From Planctomicrobium piriforme (GTDB taxonomy: Bacteria; Planctomycetota; Planctomycetia; Planctomycetales; Planctomycetaceae), in the NCBI GenBank assembly GCA_945860955.1, contig CAMATH010000003.1:48111-112110 (forward strand): 64,000 nucleotides of DNA, in the 5' to 3' direction. Shown here piece after piece: positions 28,196 through 36,491 of this stretch; within the stretch, counting starts at the first letter, position 1, and every line of letters begins with the position of its first letter. Below the pieces are notes generated by a model. That model searched no databases. It saw only the letters and a list, made by a program, of their open reading frames with translations, and had not been told where the DNA came from. The translations under genes and the position numbers were made by a program.

Positions 28196-29412
28196 GCGGC
28201 CCGACTCGCGCCCTCGCCTTCACGGTGATGTGGGCCGCGCTGGCGCAGTCGGCCGCGAACGGGGCCGATCCGCCAGAAAACGGGGGATTTCATTCCGGGA
28301 AAGGGTTTCGACAGGCACTCGACCGAACCATCTCGGCCACCTGGGAACAGGTCGATCTCCGAACGATCACCCGGCGAATTGAAGAAACGCGGCAGATCGC
28401 GCTGTTGGTCGACCGTCGACTGGACCCCTCGCGTCCGGTCAAATTCGCAGCCCACGACGTTCGCCTGGGCGAACTGCTCGAGAGATTGGCTTCGGAACGG
28501 GACGCGGAAGCGATCGTTGTGGGTAACACGGTCTATTTGGGACCGAAGTTGGCGACGGAAAAGTTGCGAACCTTGATCGCACTGCGCACCCAGGAATTCG
28601 AGAGACTCAAATCGGCGCGACGATCTGGACTGAGTCCGTCCGACCTGCGCTGGGACGATCTCACAACACCGAGCGAACTTCTCAGTCGGCTGTCGCAACG
28701 CGATCGAGTCCGAATCGAAGGGGGCGACCAGGTTCCGCACGATCTGTGGGCCGCCGCGACCTTGCCCGACGTCAACGTGATTGAAGCGCTGTCACTCATC
28801 CTGATCCAGTTCGACCTGACGTTTCATTGGACCGACGGCGGCTCGGGTGTCGAGATCGAGCCGGCCCCCGAGAAAGTCGTCATTGAACGGCACCACGCGG
28901 TCCGGAAAGGGACGCTCGCTAAGAAAGGGGCGCATATCGCCTTGTTGGAGGAAGTCAAAGAACGATATCCGGGGCTTCCCGCGCGTCTGGCCGCGGAGGG
29001 AATCGAGGTCGGGGGAACGGTCGAGCAACACGAGGAAATCGAACGATTTCTCGGTCGCGGGGAGCCGGGTTTAAAGTCTCCGGATCGTGCTGGCTCCAAG
29101 ACCGCGTCCAAGGAGAAGAAGGCTCGAAAAGAGTCAGAAATCCGGTACACGCTGCGCATGCAAGACAAGCCGTTGGGCTCGCTGCTGAAAACGCTGGAAC
29201 GACCGGAACATGGTGACTGGAAGTTTGAGTATCGGAACGACGAACTCCAGCGGGCCGGCATTCGACTGGATCAGCGGATCACATTTGACGTGCGCGAAGT
29301 GGCGATCGCCGAGCTGCTAAAGAAAGCACTCGATCAGGCCGGATTGCAATTCGAGATTCAAGATCGCGTTGTTAGGCTGTCCCCGAAATCGACCGGGAAT
29401 ACGCCCGATTGA
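28192..29412 (+). CDS. Exported protein with STN/secretin-like short domains
   Basis: This 406-residue protein has a signal peptide (about 1-26, ending ANGA). It contains two or more segments resembling the STN (secretin/TonB short N-terminal) fold. One near 40-95 has a VKFAAHDVRLGELLERLA motif, and one at the C-terminus (about 365-400) has ITFDVREVAIAELLKKAL and a final VVRLSP strand. A Lys/Glu-rich linker lies near 295-320. No secretin channel domain is present. The ATG at 28192 overlaps the oxidoreductase stop by four bases. Planctomycetes have many STN-only exported proteins of unknown function. Confidence 0.65.
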   Translation: MSGPTRALAFTVMWAALAQSAANGADPPENGGFHSGKGFRQALDRTISATWEQVDLRTITRRIEETRQIALLVDRRLDPSRPVKFAAHDVRLGELLERLASERDAEAIVVGNTVYLGPKLATEKLRTLIALRTQEFERLKSARRSGLSPSDLRWDDLTTPSELLSRLSQRDRVRIEGGDQVPHDLWAAATLPDVNVIEALSLILIQFDLTFHWTDGGSGVEIEPAPEKVVIERHHAVRKGTLAKKGAHIALLEEVKERYPGLPARLAAEGIEVGGTVEQHEEIERFLGRGEPGLKSPDRAGSKTASKEKKARKESEIRYTLRMQDKPLGSLLKTLERPEHGDWKFEYRNDELQRAGIRLDQRITFDVREVAIAELLKKALDQAGLQFEIQDRVVRLSPKSTGNTPD

Positions 29413-29624
29413 TGGATCGAATTCGATTCGTCATCGCGGTCAAGACAACGCCCCCCTCTTGGGCTGTCGATTGAGGCGATCCGGTCGCGTGTTTGCCACA
29501 ACCGGAGCGACGCTGCAGAGCGTCGTCGCTACAAAACCGACAGCCCCCTCTCGCGGCAGCCGGAAACTGGAAGTAGAATTCCCACCGGTTGAGACGACCG
29601 TTCCACTTTTCAGGGTTGGTTCCG

Positions 29625-31262
29625 ATGCGCGCTCCGTCGAACTTCCATTTTCGCTGGCCGACGATTCTTGGATGGATGACCCTGTCACTTCTGGGGTTGC
29701 CCGGAATGTCGGAAGTTCCGGTCACCACCTCCGCCCCTTCACGTGCCGCGGCTGACGATGCGCCGGCCGTTCGGGGGACATTCGTGTTCAACGCCCGCAA
29801 GCGGGTTGAAACCTCCCCAGGGAGTGGTCGCTACCACGCGATCACCCAACGGGTCGAATGGGATGCCCGCAAGACTGCGGTGGTGATCTGCGACATGTGG
29901 GACGAGCATTGGAGCCGGCCCGCGACCCGCCGTGTCGCCGAGATGGCCCCCCGTATGAACGAAGTGGTCGCCGAGGCCCGGCGTCGTGGCGCGCTGATCA
30001 TCCATTGCCCCAGCGACACGCTCGACTTTTACAAAGACACTCCGCAGCGGGCACTCGCGAAGCAGGCCCCCGTCATCGAAACCAAGATCCCGCTCGAACG
30101 CTGGTGCCGCATTATCGAGGCGCAGGAGGGAAGACTTCCGATCGACGACAGCGACGGTGGCTGCGACAACGTCCCCCCCTGCAAGAATTACAAGGCCTGG
30201 AGCCGACAGATCGCCACGATTGAAGTCCATTCCCAGGACGCGATCACCGATAGTGCCGAGGCGTTTTACCTGATGCGTACGCGCGGCATCGACAATGTGA
30301 TCGTGATGGGAGTTCATACCAATATGTGCGTGCTGGGACGTCCGTTTTCCATTCGCCAACTGGTTCGGCAAGGGCAGAACGTCATGCTGCTGCGCGATAT
30401 GACCGACACCATGTACAACCCACGGATGGCCCCGTTCGTTCACCACTGCACCGGGACCGACCTCGTGATCGAGCATATCGAAAAGAACTGGTGTCCGACG
30501 GCGACCAGTGTCGATCTGATGGGAGGGAAGGAATTCCGTTTTTCGGAAGACCAGCGGCCGCACGTCGCTGTGCTGATGGCGGAAGACGAGTACAAAACCG
30601 AACAGTCGCTTCCCGCCTGGGGGGCGAAATTTCTGGGGAAGGAATTCCGCACCACCTATATCTTCGGTAACGATACAGACCGCAATGAATTGCCGGGTAT
30701 CGACGCTCTCGATCAGGCGGACGTGCTGCTGGTGAGCGTTCGCCGACGGGTTCCCACGAAAGGGCAGCTCGACATCGTGCGTCGGTTCATTGAAGCGGGC
30801 AAACCGGTGGTGGGAATTCGAACTGCCAGTCACGCGTTTTCATTGCGCGATGGAGCTCCGCCGCCAGAAGGTCACGACGCGTGGCTGACCTTCGATCCGG
30901 AGGTGCTGGGAGGACATTACACCGGCCACCACGGGGAAGGCTTGAAGGTGGCGGTGTCGGTGCCGGGGGAATCGCCCCATCCCATTCTGACGGGGGTCAA
31001 CGTGACCGAGCTGGTGGGGAATGGATCGTTGTATAAGGTGAATCCGCTGGCGATCTCGGCGACGCCGATTCTGATCGGTTCGATTCCCGACACACCAGTC
31101 GAACCGATCGCGTGGACCTACACCAACAAATTCGGCGGCCGGGTGTTTTACACGTCGCTGGGACACGTGGGTGATTTCGCGGAGCCGGCGTTTCAGCGCC
31201 TGCTGCTGAACGGCGTCCGCTGGGCCGCCGGGCTTTCTGTCGAGGGAGCGGGGACAAAGTAG
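29625..31262 (+). CDS. Exported isochorismatase-like hydrolase fused to a ThuA-like domain
   Basis: This 545-residue protein has a signal peptide (about 1-45), an isochorismatase-like cysteine hydrolase domain (about 75-300) and a ThuA-like glutamine-amidotransferase-fold domain (about 310-535). The hydrolase keeps the aspartate of AVVICDMWDEHW and the nucleophile Cys235 in GVHTNMCVLGRPF. The ThuA part shows VVGIRTASHAF, then GGHYTGHHGEG and the GRVFYTSLGH motif. ThuA-like proteins are linked to trehalose-related sugar metabolism. The fusion suggests one polypeptide acting on an exported carbohydrate or amide substrate, but no reaction can be named. The upstream TTG at 29589 is an alternative start. 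Confidence 0.85.
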   Translation: MRAPSNFHFRWPTILGWMTLSLLGLPGMSEVPVTTSAPSRAAADDAPAVRGTFVFNARKRVETSPGSGRYHAITQRVEWDARKTAVVICDMWDEHWSRPATRRVAEMAPRMNEVVAEARRRGALIIHCPSDTLDFYKDTPQRALAKQAPVIETKIPLERWCRIIEAQEGRLPIDDSDGGCDNVPPCKNYKAWSRQIATIEVHSQDAITDSAEAFYLMRTRGIDNVIVMGVHTNMCVLGRPFSIRQLVRQGQNVMLLRDMTDTMYNPRMAPFVHHCTGTDLVIEHIEKNWCPTATSVDLMGGKEFRFSEDQRPHVAVLMAEDEYKTEQSLPAWGAKFLGKEFRTTYIFGNDTDRNELPGIDALDQADVLLVSVRRRVPTKGQLDIVRRFIEAGKPVVGIRTASHAFSLRDGAPPPEGHDAWLTFDPEVLGGHYTGHHGEGLKVAVSVPGESPHPILTGVNVTELVGNGSLYKVNPLAISATPILIGSIPDTPVEPIAWTYTNKFGGRVFYTSLGHVGDFAEPAFQRLLLNGVRWAAGLSVEGAGTK

Positions 31263-31279
31263 GCCAGTCTACACGCTGC

Positions 31280-31319
31280 CGAAAACGCAGTTTTCGCAGA
31301 GCAGCTTCCGTAAGGAAGC
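31280..31319. other. Two small hairpins between convergent genes
   Basis: CGAAAAC-GCA-GTTTTCG (31280-31296) and GCTTCC-GTAA-GGAAGC (31304-31319) lie between the convergent ThuA-fusion and DUF2752 genes. Neither is followed by a good T-tract, so a bidirectional terminator role is only a possibility. Confidence 0.35.
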
Positions 31320-31352
31320 GGTCAAACAATACCGCATCCTTAAGGGCGTGAA

Positions 31353-31883
31353 TCAATGGAAACTGTTTGGCGGACTCGGCAAGGGGCTTACGCCCGCGCC
31401 GCTCGCCAGGGGGAGCCAGCCGAGGAGCCAGTTCACGATGAGGGCGATGATGAGGAAGGTGGCCAGATATTTGGGCCATTTGCGTCCTAATGGGGAACCG
31501 GTCGGGTGCGCGAGGGCCCAGAGGCGGTACGGTATTTGGGCGACCGTCGCCAATGCCAGCAGCCACCCCAGTCGATGAAACCGCCAGCCGGCTCCCCAGT
31601 CAAAATGCGCTAGCGAGACGAAGCTCCGGGTCAGGCCACAGCCCGGACACGGGATGCCAAACCACGTCCTGGAGAAGCAGCTCTCTGGAGCGGGAACACT
31701 CGGGAAAAACCAGAATGCAACTTTCTGTTCGTCCCGGACCACCAGCATCCCCGCCAGCGCGATCACCACCCCGGAGATCACCAGCATCAACCGGTGCCGT
31801 TCCCGCAGCGATCGCAAATCGGCGGCGACTACTCGTCCGTCGGAAACGCCGGGATCGCGATGATCGTCTGGCACTCTCGGCAT
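31353..31883 (-). CDS. DUF2752 membrane protein, last gene of the ubiquitin-like operon
   Basis: This protein, up to 176 residues, has three predicted membrane helices (about 32-50, 100-120 and 138-160). It carries the DUF2752 signature PCPGCGLTRS near residue 74, a conserved CxxCGxTR motif of unknown function. If it starts at 31883 it overlaps the E2-like gene by 55 bp; an ATG at 31790 would remove the overlap but also the basic cytoplasmic N-terminus. I keep the longer form with low certainty on the start. It is the distal gene of the nine-gene set, and the link to the pathway is by position only. Confidence 0.72.
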   Translation of the reverse strand: MPRVPDDHRDPGVSDGRVVAADLRSLRERHRLMLVISGVVIALAGMLVVRDEQKVAFWFFPSVPAPESCFSRTWFGIPCPGCGLTRSFVSLAHFDWGAGWRFHRLGWLLALATVAQIPYRLWALAHPTGSPLGRKWPKYLATFLIIALIVNWLLGWLPLASGAGVSPLPSPPNSFH

Positions 31884-32608
31884 CGGACTCGTTTCCCCGC
31901 CATGGCGGCTGGCACCCGGTATTTCTCACCACACTTGGGACACCGCAACGCCAACCCCTGTTCGGTGTCGACGGGAGGTCGCGTTGTCGCACTCGCGGCT
32001 GCGGCTGGCTGCGGACGCGAGGGTCGGTCCTCCGCTAGTGCCTCGGCCACGGGGCGACTGGGCGGTGCGGACCGCTGGGGCGCGGGGCTGGCCGGTCGCG
32101 CGGGGGCGTCGGTCTTCGGGACCGCGGCTTTCGCCCCCTGCGGGTTCATGTCGACCAGCATGCTCACCTTGTCGAGCGGGAGTTCTTCGGCGTTCTTCTC
32201 GGCCCACCGCGCTGCCTCGCCATTCAACGGGCTCTTTACGTTGTAACTCTGGAACGACAGCATCTCACCAATCCGCGCCACAATCGACCAGATCGGCTCC
32301 CCCGCGCTCCAGTGATCTCCCACACAAATCGCGTGCGGCGCGATGTTGGGATGAAACACCGGCGTCAACATTCGGCACTGCGGCGCGGTCCGGGGGTAAT
32401 CGCGGGGCAACACGATCTCGACCTGGTGGACGGCGATCTCCTTCAGATCGTCCCCCACCTGCCTGAGACTGCGGATGCGGTATTCGATCGCGTATCGCTC
32501 GGGCGGGTCACCGTCGGCCGCCAGCAGAGCGAGCCGGGGGTGGCGATCGATGAAATCGCTCAGCTTTTGAAAGTCGGCGGTCAATCGCCGCAGGCGGATC
32601 GTACTCAT
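31829..32608 (-). CDS. E2-like (UBC-fold) ubiquitin-conjugating protein with C-terminal zinc ribbon
   Basis: This 259-residue protein has a UBC-fold domain (about 1-140), a Pro/Ala-rich linker (about 155-215) and a zinc ribbon with Cys223, Cys226, Cys243 and Cys246. The UBC core shows the E2 landmarks in order: YPRTAPQC near 71-78, HPN at 86-88, the candidate catalytic Cys95 in AICVGDHW, and SPLNGEAARW at 126-135, matching the sPLN-EAA end of eukaryotic E2s. E2 enzymes take a ubiquitin-like protein from E1 as a thioester and pass it to a target. Its ATG overlaps the RING-protease stop by four bases (ATGA), so both are made together. Confidence 0.88.
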   Translation of the reverse strand: MSTIRLRRLTADFQKLSDFIDRHPRLALLAADGDPPERYAIEYRIRSLRQVGDDLKEIAVHQVEIVLPRDYPRTAPQCRMLTPVFHPNIAPHAICVGDHWSAGEPIWSIVARIGEMLSFQSYNVKSPLNGEAARWAEKNAEELPLDKVSMLVDMNPQGAKAAVPKTDAPARPASPAPQRSAPPSRPVAEALAEDRPSRPQPAAAASATTRPPVDTEQGLALRCPKCGEKYRVPAAMAGKRVRCRECQTIIAIPAFPTDE

Positions 32609-33921
32609 GGTGCGTTCAGGGGCGGGTTGCCCAACTCGCGGCGCAGAAAAGGGACGTCAAACGATACAAACGTCTCGAACGAAATGGCGAAACTCAAGCC
32701 TTCACCGACTCGTTTGTCGATGGTGGCGGTGTTGATGCCGATCAGACGCCCCTTGGCGTCGTAGAGGCCGCCGCCGCTGTTTCCATGATTGATGGCCGTG
32801 CTGGTTTGAATCATCCGCACCTGCCGGGCACCCTTCGGTTGCAGGCGAAACTGCGAGACCGTGCCCTGGGTATGCGTCCAACCCAGACCTTGCGGATTCC
32901 CGACGGCGAAGACGTTGTCTCCGATTCGGGGTTCGACTCCAGCGGCCCAATCAGCGGCCTGAATCTTGTCGGAAAGCACGGTCGTCTGCACCACCGCGAG
33001 ATCGACGCCATCGGGGGCGGTCCACAACACGGTAGCCGGCTGCGTTTTCTGATCGACCATTTTGACGCGAATCTCGCCGCGAAGCGCGTCTCCCCGGGCG
33101 GCGGTATTGGTTCGCTCGGTGAAGTCGGGATCCACGACATGGCGATTGGTGAGAATCCACGCCGACTTGTTTTCGATCTTCAGCACGATTCCCGAACCAA
33201 TGCTCGAACTGGCCATCCAACCCGATTTGTTGTGGCTCTCGATCAGCACATTCGCCTGCATCGCGCGCTTGAGTGGCGGGTCGAGATTCTCGAGTTCCAC
33301 CACGTCAACATTCATATCCTCCAGCGGCTGATCCTCGTGGATCGCCGGCCCCACGAAGTAGACAATCGCGACCCCCCAGGCGATGACGTCGAACCCGCCC
33401 AAAGCGACTCCCATGGCGGCCAGGCCAATTCCCCGCTGCTTCCGAGAACGCAATGACGCGACCGCCATCAGTCCCAGGACCACCGCCACAAGACCGGTCG
33501 CCAAGCCAAACAGCGGGATTCCCGCGAGCGCGGTCAGGAATGACGCGATCGCCAGCCCGCTGTACGGCTTCTTCGCGCTGGAACCACCTTCGCCGGAACG
33601 TCGTTCCGAATTCGAACTCCGCCGGGAATCTCCGTCGCCTCCCTGTGGGGTGATAATCCGCAACGGAACCGCGCGATCGAGATCGTTTTCAGAAATCGAG
33701 ATCACCGGCTCCTCTTCCGGCGTACTCGGGTCGCCAATCGTTCCCGCCGACCGCGATTTGCATTCCGGCATGCTGCAACCCGCCTCGGCCTGCCAGCAAC
33801 GCCAGTGGTGGATGCCGTTGCAATCGGGACAGACCGTCGTCTCTTGCCCCGGCATGATGCTCAATTTGCAACGGGCACACACCAGGGAACGGCGCGACGA
33901 CAGGCTCGGCTCAAAGCTCAT
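32605..33921 (-). CDS. Membrane protein fusing a RING-like zinc finger to a trypsin-like serine protease
   Basis: This 438-residue protein has an N-terminal RING-like finger with ligands Cys15, Cys18, Cys31, Cys34, His39, Cys42, Cys49 and Cys54 (C4HC3). An acidic/Ser-rich linker follows, then two or three membrane helices (about 122-192) and a trypsin-like domain (about 220-430) of HtrA/DegP type. The catalytic triad is His261 (LTNRHVV), Asp307 (GVDLAVV) and Ser382 (GNSGGG). No PDZ domain is seen. RING fingers serve as E3 ligases in eukaryotes. Here the finger would face the cytoplasm and the protease possibly the other side. The start at 33921 is seven bases after the upstream stop; the 3' end overlaps the E2 start. 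Confidence 0.85.
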   Translation of the reverse strand: MSFEPSLSSRRSLVCARCKLSIMPGQETTVCPDCNGIHHWRCWQAEAGCSMPECKSRSAGTIGDPSTPEEEPVISISENDLDRAVPLRIITPQGGDGDSRRSSNSERRSGEGGSSAKKPYSGLAIASFLTALAGIPLFGLATGLVAVVLGLMAVASLRSRKQRGIGLAAMGVALGGFDVIAWGVAIVYFVGPAIHEDQPLEDMNVDVVELENLDPPLKRAMQANVLIESHNKSGWMASSSIGSGIVLKIENKSAWILTNRHVVDPDFTERTNTAARGDALRGEIRVKMVDQKTQPATVLWTAPDGVDLAVVQTTVLSDKIQAADWAAGVEPRIGDNVFAVGNPQGLGWTHTQGTVSQFRLQPKGARQVRMIQTSTAINHGNSGGGLYDAKGRLIGINTATIDKRVGEGLSFAISFETFVSFDVPFLRRELGNPPLNAP

Positions 33922-33928
33922 GAGAGGT

Positions 33929-34642
33929 TCAATTCGCCATCGAGTAGGCACCAAATGCCAGTAACAACAGTGTATAGATCGCCGAGACGACTATGGAAGC
34001 ATAACCCAGAACCACGTACAGCGGGCCGGCCTTCTGCAGCTCCTTTTTCTTCATCGCCACCAGGATCCCCGAGACCAGCAGTGTCAGGGGGGCCGGGCAG
34101 CCCAGCACGCTCAGGATCAACAGGCCCGGCATGACGTACCGCAACTGTCCGGCCGCCGCTTTCTGCTCCCGCCGCTTTTTGAGTTCGCGGGGGGTCAGTG
34201 GCTCGGCGGTCTCGAACTTCACTCCGCAATGCCGGCATTTGAGAGCCGACGATTTGATCTCTTCACCACAACTGGGGCACTTCTTGAAATCGCCCCAGCC
34301 CCCCTGAGCCGCTCCCCCCGTGGGTGTCGACGACTTGGGCAAACTCGGTGCCTGTTTGCAGCCATAAGTTCCGCACCCGCCGATCGTCGACCAACACTCG
34401 ACGTGATGGAACTGATCGCACCCAGGGCAGACAATCGCCGGCTCGTCACCGCCGATGTCGGTCTGACAGATCGGGCAGGCGCAGCCAATCGCTTTGTCCC
34501 CCAGACGCGTCGACTTCAGAACGGTGGCGTCGATCGTCAGCGCGATCGCCATTTTGCAGACCGGGCAGCGGAAACTGCGGTTCGCCTTGTCTTCCGGCAG
34601 GCGGACGCGGGAACCGCAGTCGCAGGTGATAATCTCGGCCAT
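33929..34642 (-). CDS. Membrane protein with RING-like finger between two zinc ribbons (candidate E3)
   Basis: This 237-residue protein has a zinc ribbon (Cys7, Cys9, Cys26, Cys29) and a RING-like C4HC3 finger (Cys56, Cys59, Cys72, Cys75, His80, Cys83, Cys90, Cys95). A second ribbon follows (Cys122, Cys125, Cys136, Cys139), then two membrane helices (about 168-196 and 206-232). The finger spacing is identical, residue for residue, to that of the neighbouring RING-protease protein. Together with E1, E2 and a ubiquitin-like gene in the same operon, it is a natural candidate for a membrane-anchored E3-like adaptor. That role is inferred; no ligase activity can be read from sequence. Confidence 0.82.
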   Translation of the reverse strand: MAEIITCDCGSRVRLPEDKANRSFRCPVCKMAIALTIDATVLKSTRLGDKAIGCACPICQTDIGGDEPAIVCPGCDQFHHVECWSTIGGCGTYGCKQAPSLPKSSTPTGGAAQGGWGDFKKCPSCGEEIKSSALKCRHCGVKFETAEPLTPRELKKRREQKAAAGQLRYVMPGLLILSVLGCPAPLTLLVSGILVAMKKKELQKAGPLYVVLGYASIVVSAIYTLLLLAFGAYSMAN

Positions 34643-34719
34643 GGGGGGGCATCGTCAGTTCGAGGTGTTTGGCGACTCGCAGGCAATGGACTTCGGAATA
34701 CGCCGCACTGTGGCGTAAG

Positions 34720-35310
34720 CTACATATTGTTGCCGAGGGCACCAACAATCGCCCACAAGATGTTCCACAGGACGGAAAATCCGATCGACACGCCGATCAT
34801 GATTCCTCCCTTGGGCTTCCCTTGAATCAGGTAGACAATCCCCATGATGCAGGCGATGCCGCTGCACAGAATGCACAGCACCCAGTCGGAAGCCTGCATT
34901 TCATTGTCTTCGTTGCTGACTTTCTTTTTCTTCTTCTTGCCACCACCCACCAGGGACTCACCGCAATAGCGGCACTTCTTGGCGATCGCGTTGATCATTT
35001 CGCCGCACATGGGGCAGGGCTTGCGATCGACATCGTCGTCGGGTTCTTCCCGTTCGGCGCGGGACGACGATCGCGACGATTTCGACGAGGAACGGGCGAC
35101 CGGAATTTCGTCTTCCGGTGGCGCCTCCCAGTCTTCTTCGGCCGCCTGGTCGGAAACCTCTTCGGCTTCGTAGATTCTCTCTTCCGCTGGCTCCGGCGCG
35201 GGGACGGTGACCGACATGCTGCACGCCGGGCATTTCGCCGTCTTGCCAGTGGCGTTGTCTGGGGCGTTCAGGCGTTTCCCGCAGGCGGGGCATTCAAACT
35301 TGATGGACAT
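34720..35310 (-). CDS. Zinc-ribbon membrane protein of the ubiquitin-like operon
   Basis: This 196-residue protein has an N-terminal zinc ribbon (Cys7, Cys10, Cys27, Cys30), an acidic and Ser-rich linker (about 40-95), a second CxxC pair ribbon (about 98-118, CPMCGEM and CRYCGES) and a poly-Lys stretch. It ends with two hydrophobic helices (about 140-162 and 168-192). It has no RING-like finger. The layout of soluble zinc modules followed by membrane helices matches its two downstream neighbours. It starts seven bases after the FHA gene ends. Its function is unknown; a scaffold that brings conjugation enzymes to the membrane would fit. Confidence 0.78.
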   Translation of the reverse strand: MSIKFECPACGKRLNAPDNATGKTAKCPACSMSVTVPAPEPAEERIYEAEEVSDQAAEEDWEAPPEDEIPVARSSSKSSRSSSRAEREEPDDDVDRKPCPMCGEMINAIAKKCRYCGESLVGGGKKKKKKVSNEDNEMQASDWVLCILCSGIACIMGIVYLIQGKPKGGIMIGVSIGFSVLWNILWAIVGALGNNM

Positions 35311-35317
35311 GTCTGGG

Positions 35318-36385
35318 TTACTCCGCGTCCTTGACGGCGAATTCGAGAACTGTTTTTCCGAGGGTGATCTGGTCCCCCGTCTGCAACCGGTGTCGGTCGA
35401 TCAATTTTCCATTGACGAACGTGCCATCCGGGGTGTCGCAATCTTCGATCTCGTACCGGCCACCGCGATTGTGGATGATCGCATGCCGGGGTTCGATGGC
35501 GGGATCTTTGAAGAGGTAGATCTCGGCTTTGGGGGAACTTCCCAGGACGGTGGTTTCGCGGTGCATGATGAACTGCTTGCCGGCGAGCGGGCCTTGTTTC
35601 ATCAGGAGCCAGGCGGTTTTGGTCCAGCCTTCGATCAAGCCGACGAACAGCCCGACCATCAGACCGATGATCGTCAAGCCGATGGCGCGGCTGGCCGCCG
35701 CCTCGCCGTCGGCGGTGGAGAAGACGTGAAAGATCGGGTCAAACAACAGACCGCCGAGCAACCCCCCCAGGGCACTTCCCAGCAGGCCGTTGAGCGTGAC
35801 TTTCCATTCGCGGAGGGCGATTCCCTGACCGATTCCAGCCGGTATCGAAACAACCGCCCAGGCCACGGCCCGACCAATCATCCCCAAAAGAAACGGTAAG
35901 CCTGGTTTCAAGCCGCCGTCAACAACGCCCCCTCCCAATTCGACGGCGAACCCCATCGCTACGTTGTAGAAAAGGCCGACTGGAATGATGAGTACGAGCG
36001 CCCCGAGGAAGCCGACTAGTGTTCCGACGACCGCCGAGATGAGCGCCCGCATCGGATTGCGACACATCACCCCTTCGGCGGCCCCCAGAAACAGACCGAT
36101 GCCCCCCGCGACGGCGGGAAAGAGAAAGATGCCGACAAACCGGCTGCCCTCGTCGTCGTTGTCGGAAAAGAACGGCTCCATCGACGCCCAGGCGAGAAAC
36201 CCGCCCAAGCCACTGGCCAGCGACAGGTAGAACCAGTTCGAGAACAGGAGTCGCGCCCAAAGCGGCTGTGGTTCCGACTCGGCGAGATTCTGTTTGAGGT
36301 TCTCCTGCACCGACAGGTATTCCTCGACCTCGCTGGAAAAGAGATCACGCGAGTCGATACGAATCGGATCGTTCGGTCCGGCCAT
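35318..36385 (-). CDS. Multi-pass membrane protein with C-terminal FHA domain
   Basis: This 355-residue protein has a short cytoplasmic N-terminus, several Gly-rich membrane helices (about 45-255) and a C-terminal FHA domain (about 272-350). The FHA domain is marked by TVLGSSPKAEI, then EPRHAII and TFVNG. FHA domains bind phosphothreonine, so the protein probably reads Ser/Thr-kinase signals at the membrane. Planctomycetes have many such kinases, and one is encoded at 1.2-2.7 kb. Sitting between the JAMM peptidase and zinc-finger genes, it could tie protein tagging to phosphorylation; that link is inference. Confidence 0.85.
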   Translation of the reverse strand: MAGPNDPIRIDSRDLFSSEVEEYLSVQENLKQNLAESEPQPLWARLLFSNWFYLSLASGLGGFLAWASMEPFFSDNDDEGSRFVGIFLFPAVAGGIGLFLGAAEGVMCRNPMRALISAVVGTLVGFLGALVLIIPVGLFYNVAMGFAVELGGGVVDGGLKPGLPFLLGMIGRAVAWAVVSIPAGIGQGIALREWKVTLNGLLGSALGGLLGGLLFDPIFHVFSTADGEAAASRAIGLTIIGLMVGLFVGLIEGWTKTAWLLMKQGPLAGKQFIMHRETTVLGSSPKAEIYLFKDPAIEPRHAIIHNRGGRYEIEDCDTPDGTFVNGKLIDRHRLQTGDQITLGKTVLEFAVKDAE

Positions 36386-36491
36386 GAAACGGGTCTCGCG
36401 CGGGAGGGAATCGGGGGGAGCCAGGTGGTGGACTGTGAACTCAGGCGGCGATCGAAGGATTCACGATCTCCTCAGATCGGGTTGGCAGGGG

